Part shown: piece after piece, positions 41,756 through 49,932 of the stretch
Numbering within the stretch: the stretch's first letter is position 1
Layout: the number at the start of each line of letters is the position of its first letter
DNA from: JADJOY01 sp016713535 [NCBI: Deltaproteobacteria bacterium]
Lineage (GTDB): Bacteria > JADJOY01
Direction: 5' to 3'
DNA length: 64,000 nt
NCBI GenBank assembly: GCA_016713535.1
Contig: JADJOY010000007.1
Location: forward strand, 124,001-188,000
Notes under the pieces: generated by a model
What the model saw: the letters and a program-made list of their open reading frames with translations, nothing else
Database searches by the model: none
What the model was told of the DNA's origin: nothing
Program-made: the position numbers and the translations under genes

Positions 41756-41785
41756 TTGACGGGTGCGGAGCCTGCCTGGTACCGT
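41756..41785 (+). promoter_or_regulatory. Putative sigma70-type promoter
   Basis: TTGACG (41756-41761), 18-bp spacer, TACCGT (41780-41785), 41 bp before the ATG of TIG-like member 4. Confidence 0.42.
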
Positions 41786-41826
41786 CGAGTGGGTGGACTC
41801 CGCCGAGAGGCTTGGCTGGAAATATC

Positions 41827-43461
41827 ATGAATCAAAGACATTTTTGGTTGATCGGTGACGTGCGGTCGTGGCTCGGAGGCGGGCGTTGCGGTGCCCGCGC
41901 ACGAGCCAGTGCCCCGCTCCTCGCGCTGGCCATCGCGCTGCTCGGCACGAGCAGCGCTCGCGCCGCGGTGGTCACGGACACGCTCGATCCGATCCCGGGG
42001 ACGACCAACCAGGCGCCGCTCAACCTGAAGCAGACGGCTCCCGCGCCGGCCGGCCCGGTGAATCAGACGATGACGGTGCAGAGCGGAAGCACCATCGACG
42101 TGGCGTACGACACCAACACCGGCGTGCTCACGGTCACCAACGCCAACCTGATCGGCAACAACCTCACCTTCACGTTCGGCCCCTTCGTGCACCCATGCGT
42201 TCGCAACGCCTTGGTCAGCATCGACACCGCGAGCGCGCAGTACCCGCCGCAGGGCCAGGTCGACAACCAGGGCAACTTCTCGATGCTGGTGCCGGTCAAG
42301 TTCTCCGGCAAGGTCGGGAACAACTGCAACGGGGACGAGGTCCAGTACAACCAGACCGTCAACACCCCGATGCAGGGGAATTTCACGTACGACGCCGAGT
42401 CGGGGTTCATGCAGCTCACCGACTTCGAGACCGTCGGCACCATCCCGCCGCTCACCTTCAACTACTCGACCTTCACCTACGAGCTCAGCGGCACGGTGAT
42501 GTTCAACTTCTCGGGTGGCGTGAGCCTCGACGCGCTCCCGGGCTCGCAGCAAGTGGGTAGTGCGATCTCGCTGACGGGCGCGGGGATCACGTCCGGCTCG
42601 CTGCTCAAGATCTTCGTCGCGACGTCGAACGGCGTGGTCGACGTGATCCCGAACGGGCTCGCGCCCACGTCCACCACCTACTCCACGTGGAGCGGCACCT
42701 TGCCGTTCCCGTGGCCAGTCGGCGGTCAGAGCGCCAACATCCTCGGCAACGGCTTCATCTCGATGTTCCTGGTGCGCTCCGACAAAGGGTTCGACTCGAG
42801 CAACCTGCAGGGCGCGGTGCTGCTCGGGAACGCCGGCCTGGGCGTGCCGAGCATCACGCAGCTCGGCGGCGTCGACCTGAGCGCCACCAGCTCGCAGCTC
42901 TCGATCGCGACCGCCAACGTCGAGGGCGTGATCGCGCGCGCGGCGCCGCTCACCATCACCGGCTCCGGCTTCACCAGCCCCGTGGTGAACATCTTCACCG
43001 CGAGCGGCAACGTCGGGCCGCTCACGCCGACGTCCTCGAACGGCACGACGGTCACGGTCGACATCCCGGGCGACGCTCCGATCGGGCCCGGCTCGGTCCA
43101 GGTCGTGAACGCGACCGGCAGCTTCTTCGCGTCGAACGCGGTGTCGATGCCGATCGGCGAGCTGGTCACCGTGAGCAGCGTGCAGGTGAACGGCGACACG
43201 ATCACCGTGAACGGCACCGGATTCAACTCGCTCACGGTCATCAACCTGTTCGCGGGGAGCGGCGGGAACGTGATCAACGCGGGAGGCCTGAACGGCGGCG
43301 CGCCCAACATTCCGCTCAGCCTCGTGGACAACACCCAGTTCACGTTCACCCGCCCCAATGGGCTCGACGCGGGCAACGCCTTCGTCGAGGCGATCAACCC
43401 GCCCTTCATCCCGTTCGCCTCGTCCGGAACGAACCCGGCGGGCGCCTTCGTGTTGCCGTGA
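41827..43461 (+). CDS. Secreted TIG/IPT-like protein, family member 4
   Basis: 544 residues. A long n-region leads to the signal ASAPLLALAIALLGTSSARA. The N-terminal beta domain (YDTNTGVLTVTNANLIGNNLTF) carries extra loops with two cysteines (HPCVRN and NNCNGD), possibly a disulfide. The shared module starts near residue 234 (LTGAGITSGSLLKIFVATSNG) and ends NPPFIPFASSGT and AFVLP. ATG 41827 was chosen; TTG 41812 is in frame. The start region is unusually AT-rich. Confidence 0.75.
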   Translation: MNQRHFWLIGDVRSWLGGGRCGARARASAPLLALAIALLGTSSARAAVVTDTLDPIPGTTNQAPLNLKQTAPAPAGPVNQTMTVQSGSTIDVAYDTNTGVLTVTNANLIGNNLTFTFGPFVHPCVRNALVSIDTASAQYPPQGQVDNQGNFSMLVPVKFSGKVGNNCNGDEVQYNQTVNTPMQGNFTYDAESGFMQLTDFETVGTIPPLTFNYSTFTYELSGTVMFNFSGGVSLDALPGSQQVGSAISLTGAGITSGSLLKIFVATSNGVVDVIPNGLAPTSTTYSTWSGTLPFPWPVGGQSANILGNGFISMFLVRSDKGFDSSNLQGAVLLGNAGLGVPSITQLGGVDLSATSSQLSIATANVEGVIARAAPLTITGSGFTSPVVNIFTASGNVGPLTPTSSNGTTVTVDIPGDAPIGPGSVQVVNATGSFFASNAVSMPIGELVTVSSVQVNGDTITVNGTGFNSLTVINLFAGSGGNVINAGGLNGGAPNIPLSLVDNTQFTFTRPNGLDAGNAFVEAINPPFIPFASSGTNPAGAFVLP

Positions 43462-43584
43462 GCGGCGGCCGCTGAGCGGTGGCTGGCCTTTACGGCCGGC
43501 CGTCGATCGAGCACGGTCTGGGGGAGGGGGTCGACCCCGCCCCCGGTTTCGTTCCAGCCCCCGCGCTCTGCGCTCCGACCGATC

Positions 43585-45285
43585 ATGGACGCCTTCCGCG
43601 TTCGCCTCAGCCACGTCAGCCGCTCCTACCAGATCTATCCGAGCCCGTGGCGCAAGCTCGCCGCGCTGCTCCTCGGTGGGCGCCTGGGCGGCAAGCCGGC
43701 GCAGATCACCGCGGTCCGCGACCTGTCGTTCACGCTCGGCCCCGGCGAGGCGCTCGGGCTCATCGGTCCCAACGGCGCGGGCAAGTCGACGCTGCTGCGG
43801 TTGGTGGCCGGGATCGAGATGCCGAGCACCGGCACCGTCGAGGTGCGCGGGCGACTCGGCTCGATCCTGGAGCTCGGCGCGGGCTTCCATCCCGACTTCA
43901 CGGGGGTGGAGAACGCGCGCCTCGGCTGTTCGCTGATCGGGCTCGGCAACGAGGAGACCGCGGAGGTGCTCCCCAGGATCCGCGAGTTCTCGGGCCTCGG
44001 GGACGCGATCGACTACCCGATCCGCACCTACAGCTCGGGCATGTTCTTGAGGCTCGCGTTCAGCGTGGCCGCGCACGTCGCCCCGGACGTCCTGCTCATC
44101 GACGAGATCCTGTCGGTGGGCGACGCCGAGTTCCAGAACCGCTGTGTCAAGAAGATCGACGACTTCCGCTCGGCGGGCGTGACGCTGGTGTTCGCCAGCC
44201 ACGACCTCGCCACGCTCACCCGCATCTGCGACCGCGCGCTCCTGCTGCGCCGCGGCGGCGTCGAGGCCGAAGGGCCACCCGAGCTGGTGTGCCGCACCTA
44301 CCACGCCCTGGTCGCGCGCGGTGCCTTCGAGCACGACCGCGCCGCGGACTACCGCTCCACCGACACCGTCGGCGTCGGCGTGACCGACCACGGTACCTTC
44401 GAGGCGCTGGTCGCGTCGGTCGAGCTTCTCGACCCCGAGAGCCAGGCGCCCCTCTCGACCTGGCCGAGCGGCTCGCGGGTCACGATCCGGGTCCACGCGC
44501 TCTTCAGCCGCCGCGTCGCCGAGCCGGTGATCGGCATCCTCCTCAAGAACCGCCTCGGCATCGAGGTGTTCGGCACCAACACCCTGCTGCGCGGGCTCGA
44601 GTTGCCGGCCGGCGAGGAGCGCTCGGCGGTGACGGTGGACTTCACCGTCGCGCTGCCGCTCGGCGAGGGCGAATACGTGCTCACCGCCGCGGTGCACAGC
44701 ACCTACAACGAGAACTACCACTGGGCCGAGGGCGTGCGGACGATCCCGGTGGTGACGGCCACGCCCTCCAGCCGCGGTCTCCTCGACCTGCCGTGCGAGA
44801 TCACCTGGCACGCCGAGCGCCTCGCCACGCGCGCCTACGGCGAGCGCCTCGAGGGCTCGGTGGCGGGCAAGGTCGGGAGCGAGGTCCAGGTCGGCAACCC
44901 GGCTCACCGCGCGTTCCTGGTGGATGGATGGTACGACGCCGAGGACTGGGGTCCCGTGGGCGCGGTGCGCTGGACTCGCAAGGAAGCGCGGCTCTTCCTG
45001 CGCATCCCCGTCGAGGCGAGCGCGCTCCACCTCGCGGGCTCGAACCCCGACCCAGAGCGCTGGCCGATGACCGGCCGCATCCGGATGTGTGGGGTCGAGC
45101 TCGGCCGCTACGACCTCGCCGCGAGCGGCGGCGGAACGAGCGTGGTGCCGATCCCGACCGAGCTGCGCGGCACGGTGGTCGAGGTCGACATCGTCGCCGA
45201 CCAGCTCCAGCAGCCGAGCACCCTGCTCGGGGTCGACGATCACCGCATGCTCGGCGCCGCCCTCACGCGGGTCTGGGCCGAATGA
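43585..45285 (+). CDS. wzt: Polysaccharide ABC exporter ATPase with Wzt-like C-terminus
   Basis: 566 residues. Residues 1-245 are an ABC ATPase: Walker A GPNGAGKST (Lys67), signature YSSGMFLR, Walker B VLLIDEILSVGD and switch His in FASHD. That spacing is typical of O-antigen/capsule exporters. Residues about 270-420 form a Wzt-type carbohydrate-binding domain that normally recognises the terminal modification of the glycan. Residues about 445-566 are an extra segment starting DGWYDAEDWG and RWTRKEA, also seen in the two neighbouring glycosyltransferases. It couples (ATGA) to the GT4 gene. The permease is on the other strand at 49027. Confidence 0.92.
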   Translation: MDAFRVRLSHVSRSYQIYPSPWRKLAALLLGGRLGGKPAQITAVRDLSFTLGPGEALGLIGPNGAGKSTLLRLVAGIEMPSTGTVEVRGRLGSILELGAGFHPDFTGVENARLGCSLIGLGNEETAEVLPRIREFSGLGDAIDYPIRTYSSGMFLRLAFSVAAHVAPDVLLIDEILSVGDAEFQNRCVKKIDDFRSAGVTLVFASHDLATLTRICDRALLLRRGGVEAEGPPELVCRTYHALVARGAFEHDRAADYRSTDTVGVGVTDHGTFEALVASVELLDPESQAPLSTWPSGSRVTIRVHALFSRRVAEPVIGILLKNRLGIEVFGTNTLLRGLELPAGEERSAVTVDFTVALPLGEGEYVLTAAVHSTYNENYHWAEGVRTIPVVTATPSSRGLLDLPCEITWHAERLATRAYGERLEGSVAGKVGSEVQVGNPAHRAFLVDGWYDAEDWGPVGAVRWTRKEARLFLRIPVEASALHLAGSNPDPERWPMTGRIRMCGVELGRYDLAASGGGTSVVPIPTELRGTVVEVDIVADQLQQPSTLLGVDDHRMLGAALTRVWAE

Positions 45286-47030
45286 AGCTCGGCGGGTTCG
45301 TCGGCAAGCGCATCCTCTTCGTCGCGCCCCGCTACCACGACTCGATCGTGGGGGGCGCCGATCAGTACACCCGCGCGCTCGCGTGGGAGCTGTCACGGGC
45401 CGGCGCCAGCGTCCGGGTGCTGACCTCGCGGAGCGTGCGGTTCGAGCCCCGTGGCGAGCTCGGCATCGTGTGGCGCGACGACCTCCCCGCGGGCGAGGAC
45501 ACGGTCGACGGCATCCCGGTGCGCCGCTTCGGCGTGTGGTCCCCACCCGAGCGATGGGCCGAGAGCGCGAGCGCGCGCGTGCGCGCCCAGCTCGATCGCG
45601 ACACCGCAGCGGCGCTGCGCACGCTCGGCCGGGTCGCGTTCGGGGCGGGCTGGTACGGCGCGGAGCCGTGGGGCGAGGGGCGCTTCGGGCGCTGGTCGAG
45701 CGGCGCGGGTGAGGTGGCGCTCCCGGCGTCCCCGGTCACGGGGCTCACGGTCGACGCGCTGAGCCTCACCGAGCAGCGGGTGACCGTCGTCGGCATCCGG
45801 GGGGCCACCCGCGAGACGCTCGGCGCGTTCGAGCTGCCACGCGAGCGCTGGTGCGAGGTCGTCCTCGACTGGGACGCCCGGCCGTTCGACACGCTGAGGC
45901 TCGAGGGGAGTCACCGCTTCGTCCCCGGCGCGCAGGATCCGCGCACGCTCTCGTTCGTCGCGAGCGCGATCACGATCCGCTGCGCTGATGGGAGCGCGCC
46001 CGTGCTCGGAGCCCGCGACCGCGCCGAGGAAGTCCTCGACTCCCTCGACGACGAAGCGTTCGCGCGCACCTGGCGCCCGCTGGTCGAGGCTCGCCCCCGC
46101 CGGCTCGACTTCGCGTACGCCGCGCTCCGCGGCCCGCTCTCGCCTGGGCTCGCGGCGGCGTGCTTCGCCGAGGCGTGCCGCGCCGACGCGATCGTCGCGA
46201 GCGGCTTCCCGTTCGTGACGATGCACCTGGCGCTCGCGGCGGGGCGACGCGCGAAGGTCCCGGTCTACGCGCTGCCCTTCTTCCACGACCGCGACCTCAC
46301 TCACCACTGGCGCCATCTATACGGCGCGCTGCGCGGTGCGCGGAGCACCCTCGCGCTGTCGCGCTTCCACGAGAGGCACGTCGCGGCGGCGCTCGGCGCG
46401 CGCACCTGCTACGTGGGCGCGAGCTCGCCGCACTGGTCGCTCGGCCGCGCGCTCCCCGACGCGCCCCCGCCCTCGACCGCGGAGGCCGTGGGATCCGGGG
46501 ATCACGTGCTGCGCGTCGCGTTCGTGGGTCGCCTCACGCACTCCAAGGGGGTGGCGACTGCGGTGGAGGCGGTCCGCCTGCTCCGCGCGCGCGGCCACGA
46601 CGTGCGGCTGTGCGTGATCGGTCCCGACGAGAGCCACGGCCTCGGCACCGGCGACGGCATCGAGCGCCTCGGTACGGTGCCCGTGGAGCGGCTGCAGGAG
46701 GTACTCGCCGCGTGCGACGCCCTCGTGCTTCCGTCGCGCCACGAGAGCTTCGGGTTGGTGGTCATCGAGGCATGGGCCGCGGCGCGGCCGGTGCTGGCGG
46801 ACGGCGCCTCGGGCTCTCTCCGCACCCTGATCAGCGATGGCGTCGACGGCTACCTGTGCAGCGGCGCCGAGGCGTACGCCGCTCGACTCGCCGAGTGGCT
46901 CGCCGACCCGGCGCGCCGCCTCGCGATGGGCGCGGCGGGCCGGCGCGAGGTGGAAGCGGAGCACCGCTGGCAGCACGTCGTCGCGCGCTTCGCCGAGCTC
47001 CTCGCGCCGAGCTCCGCGACGAGGGCGTGA
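45282..47030 (+). CDS. Glycosyltransferase family 4 with inserted GWY segment
   Basis: 582 residues. The N-terminal GT4 half has ILFVAPRYHDSIVGGADQYTRALAWEL. A segment of about 125 residues beginning GAGWYGAEPWG is inserted near residue 121 and is not part of ordinary GT4 enzymes. The C-terminal GT-B domain has VAFVGRLTHSKGVATAVEA (donor loop) and LVLPSRHESFGLVVIEAWAA (the EX7E motif). It likely adds a sugar in surface-glycan synthesis. Its ATG overlaps the wzt stop. The sugar specificity is unknown. Confidence 0.88.
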   Translation: MKLGGFVGKRILFVAPRYHDSIVGGADQYTRALAWELSRAGASVRVLTSRSVRFEPRGELGIVWRDDLPAGEDTVDGIPVRRFGVWSPPERWAESASARVRAQLDRDTAAALRTLGRVAFGAGWYGAEPWGEGRFGRWSSGAGEVALPASPVTGLTVDALSLTEQRVTVVGIRGATRETLGAFELPRERWCEVVLDWDARPFDTLRLEGSHRFVPGAQDPRTLSFVASAITIRCADGSAPVLGARDRAEEVLDSLDDEAFARTWRPLVEARPRRLDFAYAALRGPLSPGLAAACFAEACRADAIVASGFPFVTMHLALAAGRRAKVPVYALPFFHDRDLTHHWRHLYGALRGARSTLALSRFHERHVAAALGARTCYVGASSPHWSLGRALPDAPPPSTAEAVGSGDHVLRVAFVGRLTHSKGVATAVEAVRLLRARGHDVRLCVIGPDESHGLGTGDGIERLGTVPVERLQEVLAACDALVLPSRHESFGLVVIEAWAAARPVLADGASGSLRTLISDGVDGYLCSGAEAYAARLAEWLADPARRLAMGAAGRREVEAEHRWQHVVARFAELLAPSSATRA

Positions 47031-47040
47031 GCGAGCGCGC

Positions 47041-47499
47041 TCACCCGCCGGGCGGAATCTGCAGCACGAGCGGCTCGGCGCTGCCCACGCCGCCGTCCTC
47101 GATCCGCGCGTCCTGACCGCGGATCGCCTCGAGCCTCTCCCGCTCGCGGTCGATCTCGGCGGTGGTACGAAAGCCGAGGCGGCGCAACACGGGCACCGGT
47201 GGACACCAGCCCTGGAGCGCGTGCTGGAGCAGAAAGGCACCCACGACCGCCGGGATCGCGAAAAATCTACGATCCACGATCGCGCCGAGCGCCGTCCCCG
47301 CCAGCACCACGGTGGCCGCGTTCGCCTCCAGGGCACGCTCGATGTCCCACTCGCGGTCGAGCTCGCGGAGCCGGTCGTCGATCGCTCGCGGGCCGCGGGC
47401 CGCTGCGCGTGCGACGCTTTCGTCGCTGCGGCGACGGATCTCCTCGTTGACGTGAGGCGCGGTGTGGAGCGGAACGCGCCCTTCGGTGGCTGGGATCAT
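47041..47499 (-). CDS. DUF2892/YgaP-type membrane protein
   Basis: 152 residues. An N-terminal acidic/basic helix precedes two hydrophobic segments (TVVLAGTALGAIVD and FFAIPAVVGAFLLQHALQ) and the signature GWCPPVPVLRRLGF, typical of the small YgaP-like transmembrane domain. GGAGGTG sits at ideal distance before the ATG. It is last in the minus-strand run after the GT2 gene. Function unknown; the family is sometimes linked to sulfur transfer. Confidence 0.75.
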   Translation of the reverse strand: MIPATEGRVPLHTAPHVNEEIRRRSDESVARAAARGPRAIDDRLRELDREWDIERALEANAATVVLAGTALGAIVDRRFFAIPAVVGAFLLQHALQGWCPPVPVLRRLGFRTTAEIDRERERLEAIRGQDARIEDGGVGSAEPLVLQIPPGG

Positions 47500-47591
47500 G
47501 GCTGCACCTCCGGGTCGGCCCGCCCGGGCGTCACCGATCGGACTGCAGCCAGCGTGCCCACAGCAGACTCCAGCCCGCATTGGCCGCGCGG

Positions 47592-48995
47592 TCAGATGAC
47601 GAGCGCCCAGGTTCGGGCACCCACTCCCAGCACGCGCCCACCGAGCCCCGGCTCCTGGCGGGTGGGCCAGGTCACGAGGTGCAGGCGGACCTCGCCGGCC
47701 GGGATCTCCACATCGAGGACCTCGGGGCGCCACCGCACCAGCCCGTCCTCGAGCCGCGTGATGCGCCCGCCCGTGCCACTCTCGACGTGCTCCCAGAACA
47801 CTTCGACCACCCGCGGCAACGGCTCGCCGATCGGCGGATGGCAATACGTGAGCCGGATGCCGCGCGCGGGGCGCTCGAGCGTCGCGACGCCTCCCGCGAA
47901 GCCGTCGGTCCACCGGAAGTGGCCCTCGGGGTCCGGGTCGACGTAGTACCAGCCATAGCGCAGGCGTACCGGGACGTCGCTCGCCTCGACGCCGTCGCCG
48001 TGGAGGAGCACCTGATCGACCGGCGCCTCGATGTTGTACGGGCGCCAGTCGGGGAAGCCCCAGGAGGGCTGTACCTCGGCGAGACGATCGGGCCGGAGGC
48101 GGCCGCCCCCGATCGACACGCGCCGCCTCAGCGTCCTCGAGAGCTTGCGGAGGTTCCAGCGCCACGCGCGCAGGTACGCCTGCGCCAAGTGCTCGTCGAC
48201 GTCGCGCCGCGCGCGCAGGAATCGCACTTCGCTGGCCAGCCAGCGCGGCAGATAGCGCGTCCGGAAGTGCAGGAGCGCGCAGCGGATCCGATTCTTCTCG
48301 CAGAGCTCGACCTTCTCGATGGCGTTGCCGCCCTCCTTGAGGAGGAAGTGGCGGATCACGGCCCCGGGCTCGGTCTCGATCGGGATACCGACGGCGCGCG
48401 CACGCAGGCACAGATCGACGTCTTCGTAGTAGTTGACGAAGTCCTCGTCGAAGAGCCCGACGCGTTCGAACACGCCGCGGGTCGCCGAGAAGCCGTTGCC
48501 GCACGCGTAGAGCGGTCGCTGGTCGGCGGCGTGGAACGCGGCCGGCTCGCCGTAGCCGATGTCGAAGCCGAAGCCTTGCAGGTTGAGGCTGCCCCCCAGC
48601 CCGTTCAGGACCTCGGGGCTGTGACCGACGAGGAGCTTCGACGCCACGATCCGGTCCCCCGGCGCGCGCTCGAAGTGGGCGGCCAGGAAGGCGAGCCACT
48701 CGGGCTCGGCCTCGGCGTCGTTGTCGATCAGGCAAATGACGTCGCCGCTCGACTCGCGGATGCCGAAGTTCCGTCCACCCGCGCAGCCGAGGTTGGTCTC
48801 GGAGCGCACCAGCTTGCAGCGCGGATCGTCGCGCACGAGCGGCACGAGCCGCTCGTAACTGCCATCGTTCGAGCCGTTGTCGAGCACCACCAGCTCGAAA
48901 CGTGGATGGCGTTGCGCCTGGATCGAGCGCACCGCCCGCTCGACCAGCGGCCCGCCGTTGCGGTTCAACATCACCACGGTCATCGCGAGGGTCAT
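47592..48995 (-). CDS. Glycosyltransferase family 2 with C-terminal GWY segment
   Basis: 467 residues. The GT2 domain has VVMLNRNGGPLVERAVRSI, VVLDNGSNDGS, the DXD-like LIDNDAEAEPEW and YYEDVDLCLRA, as in rhamnosyl-type transferases. After the catalytic half comes a region beginning RYGWYYVDPDPEGHFRWTD (near residue 345), related to segments in the Wzt-like ATPase and the GT4. It ends 31 bp after the Wzm-like permease gene, so permease, GT2 and the DUF2892 gene look like one unit. Confidence 0.88.
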   Translation of the reverse strand: MTLAMTVVMLNRNGGPLVERAVRSIQAQRHPRFELVVLDNGSNDGSYERLVPLVRDDPRCKLVRSETNLGCAGGRNFGIRESSGDVICLIDNDAEAEPEWLAFLAAHFERAPGDRIVASKLLVGHSPEVLNGLGGSLNLQGFGFDIGYGEPAAFHAADQRPLYACGNGFSATRGVFERVGLFDEDFVNYYEDVDLCLRARAVGIPIETEPGAVIRHFLLKEGGNAIEKVELCEKNRIRCALLHFRTRYLPRWLASEVRFLRARRDVDEHLAQAYLRAWRWNLRKLSRTLRRRVSIGGGRLRPDRLAEVQPSWGFPDWRPYNIEAPVDQVLLHGDGVEASDVPVRLRYGWYYVDPDPEGHFRWTDGFAGGVATLERPARGIRLTYCHPPIGEPLPRVVEVFWEHVESGTGGRITRLEDGLVRWRPEVLDVEIPAGEVRLHLVTWPTRQEPGLGGRVLGVGARTWALVI

Positions 48996-49026
48996 GACGC
49001 GCTCGGTCCCGGGCGAAGGCTGTCGC

Positions 49027-49797
49027 TCAGATCTCGGACACGATGTCGCGGCCGAGGCGCTTCGACACCACGAAGCCGAGCACCAACGCCGCGCTCCCCG
49101 AGCCCGCGATCAGCGCGAGGTCGCGGTGGGACGGCGGACGCGCCAGCAGCAGCACGTCGCGGTAGCCGGAGGTGAGTGCCGCCGTCGGGCTCCACGCGAG
49201 ATAGGGCGAGAGGCGCGCGGGGATGTGCTCGGGGCTGTACACGATCGGCGTCATCCAGAACACCACCATGAGCACGACGCCCATGAGCTGCGCCACGTCG
49301 CGGACGAACACGGTCATCGCGGAGAGCACCAGACCCAGCCCGAACACCAGCACGGTCTGCGCGACGAGCAGCACCGGCACCATCAGGAACCACACGCTCC
49401 ACTCGACGTGCGCGACACCGATCAGGAACGCCAGCAGGAGCGTCATCGCGATCGCGGTCGAGAGGAAGCTCGAGATCGCCGCCGAGAGCGGCAGGAAGGC
49501 GAGCGGGAACGACGAGCGCCGGATCAACGAGCGGTTCTCGACCAGCACCGTGCACGACTTCAGGATGCCGTCCTGGAGGCCGACCCACGGGATCACGCCG
49601 CTGCACAGGAAGGCCGTGTAGTCCTGGGCGCGGCCACCGAGGTCGGCGCGCAGCCCCAGGAACTTGCCGAACACGATCGCGTAGATGGCGAGCTGCAGGA
49701 TCGGGTTGAGGACGTTCCAGAAGAACCCCATCGCGGTGCCGGCGTAGCGCGAGGCGAAGTCGCGGCGGACGAGCTGGATGAGCAGTGAGCGGTTCAA
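49027..49797 (-). CDS. wzm: Polysaccharide ABC exporter permease
   Basis: 256 residues of ABC-2 type with six predicted spans. The N-terminal amphipathic LVRRDFASRYAGTAMGFFWNVLNP is typical of Wzm/KpsM permeases; VFVRDVAQLMGVVLM and PIVYSPEHIPA are family positions. It pairs functionally with the ATPase at 43585, although the genes lie on opposite strands. Start is TTG 49797 with no strong ribosome binding site. The gene is divergent from the acyl-CoA ligase. Confidence 0.92.
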   Translation of the reverse strand: MNRSLLIQLVRRDFASRYAGTAMGFFWNVLNPILQLAIYAIVFGKFLGLRADLGGRAQDYTAFLCSGVIPWVGLQDGILKSCTVLVENRSLIRRSSFPLAFLPLSAAISSFLSTAIAMTLLLAFLIGVAHVEWSVWFLMVPVLLVAQTVLVFGLGLVLSAMTVFVRDVAQLMGVVLMVVFWMTPIVYSPEHIPARLSPYLAWSPTAALTSGYRDVLLLARPPSHRDLALIAGSGSAALVLGFVVSKRLGRDIVSEI

Positions 49798-49932
49798 GGG
49801 GGTTCGCCGGGGGATCGAGAATCGAGCTCGACAAACTAGCAGGTCGCCGGGCGCGCGGCCGTGGCTCGGCGCTACAATCGGCCGCCGCCGCGCGGGGCCG
49901 ACCGCCGCCGCTCGCCCGGCAGAGGATCACTC

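Noticed and set aside
41683-45546. 1,287-codon open frame antisense to TIG member 4, wzt and part of the GT4 gene
   Set aside because: Composition-biased and opposite three well-supported genes.
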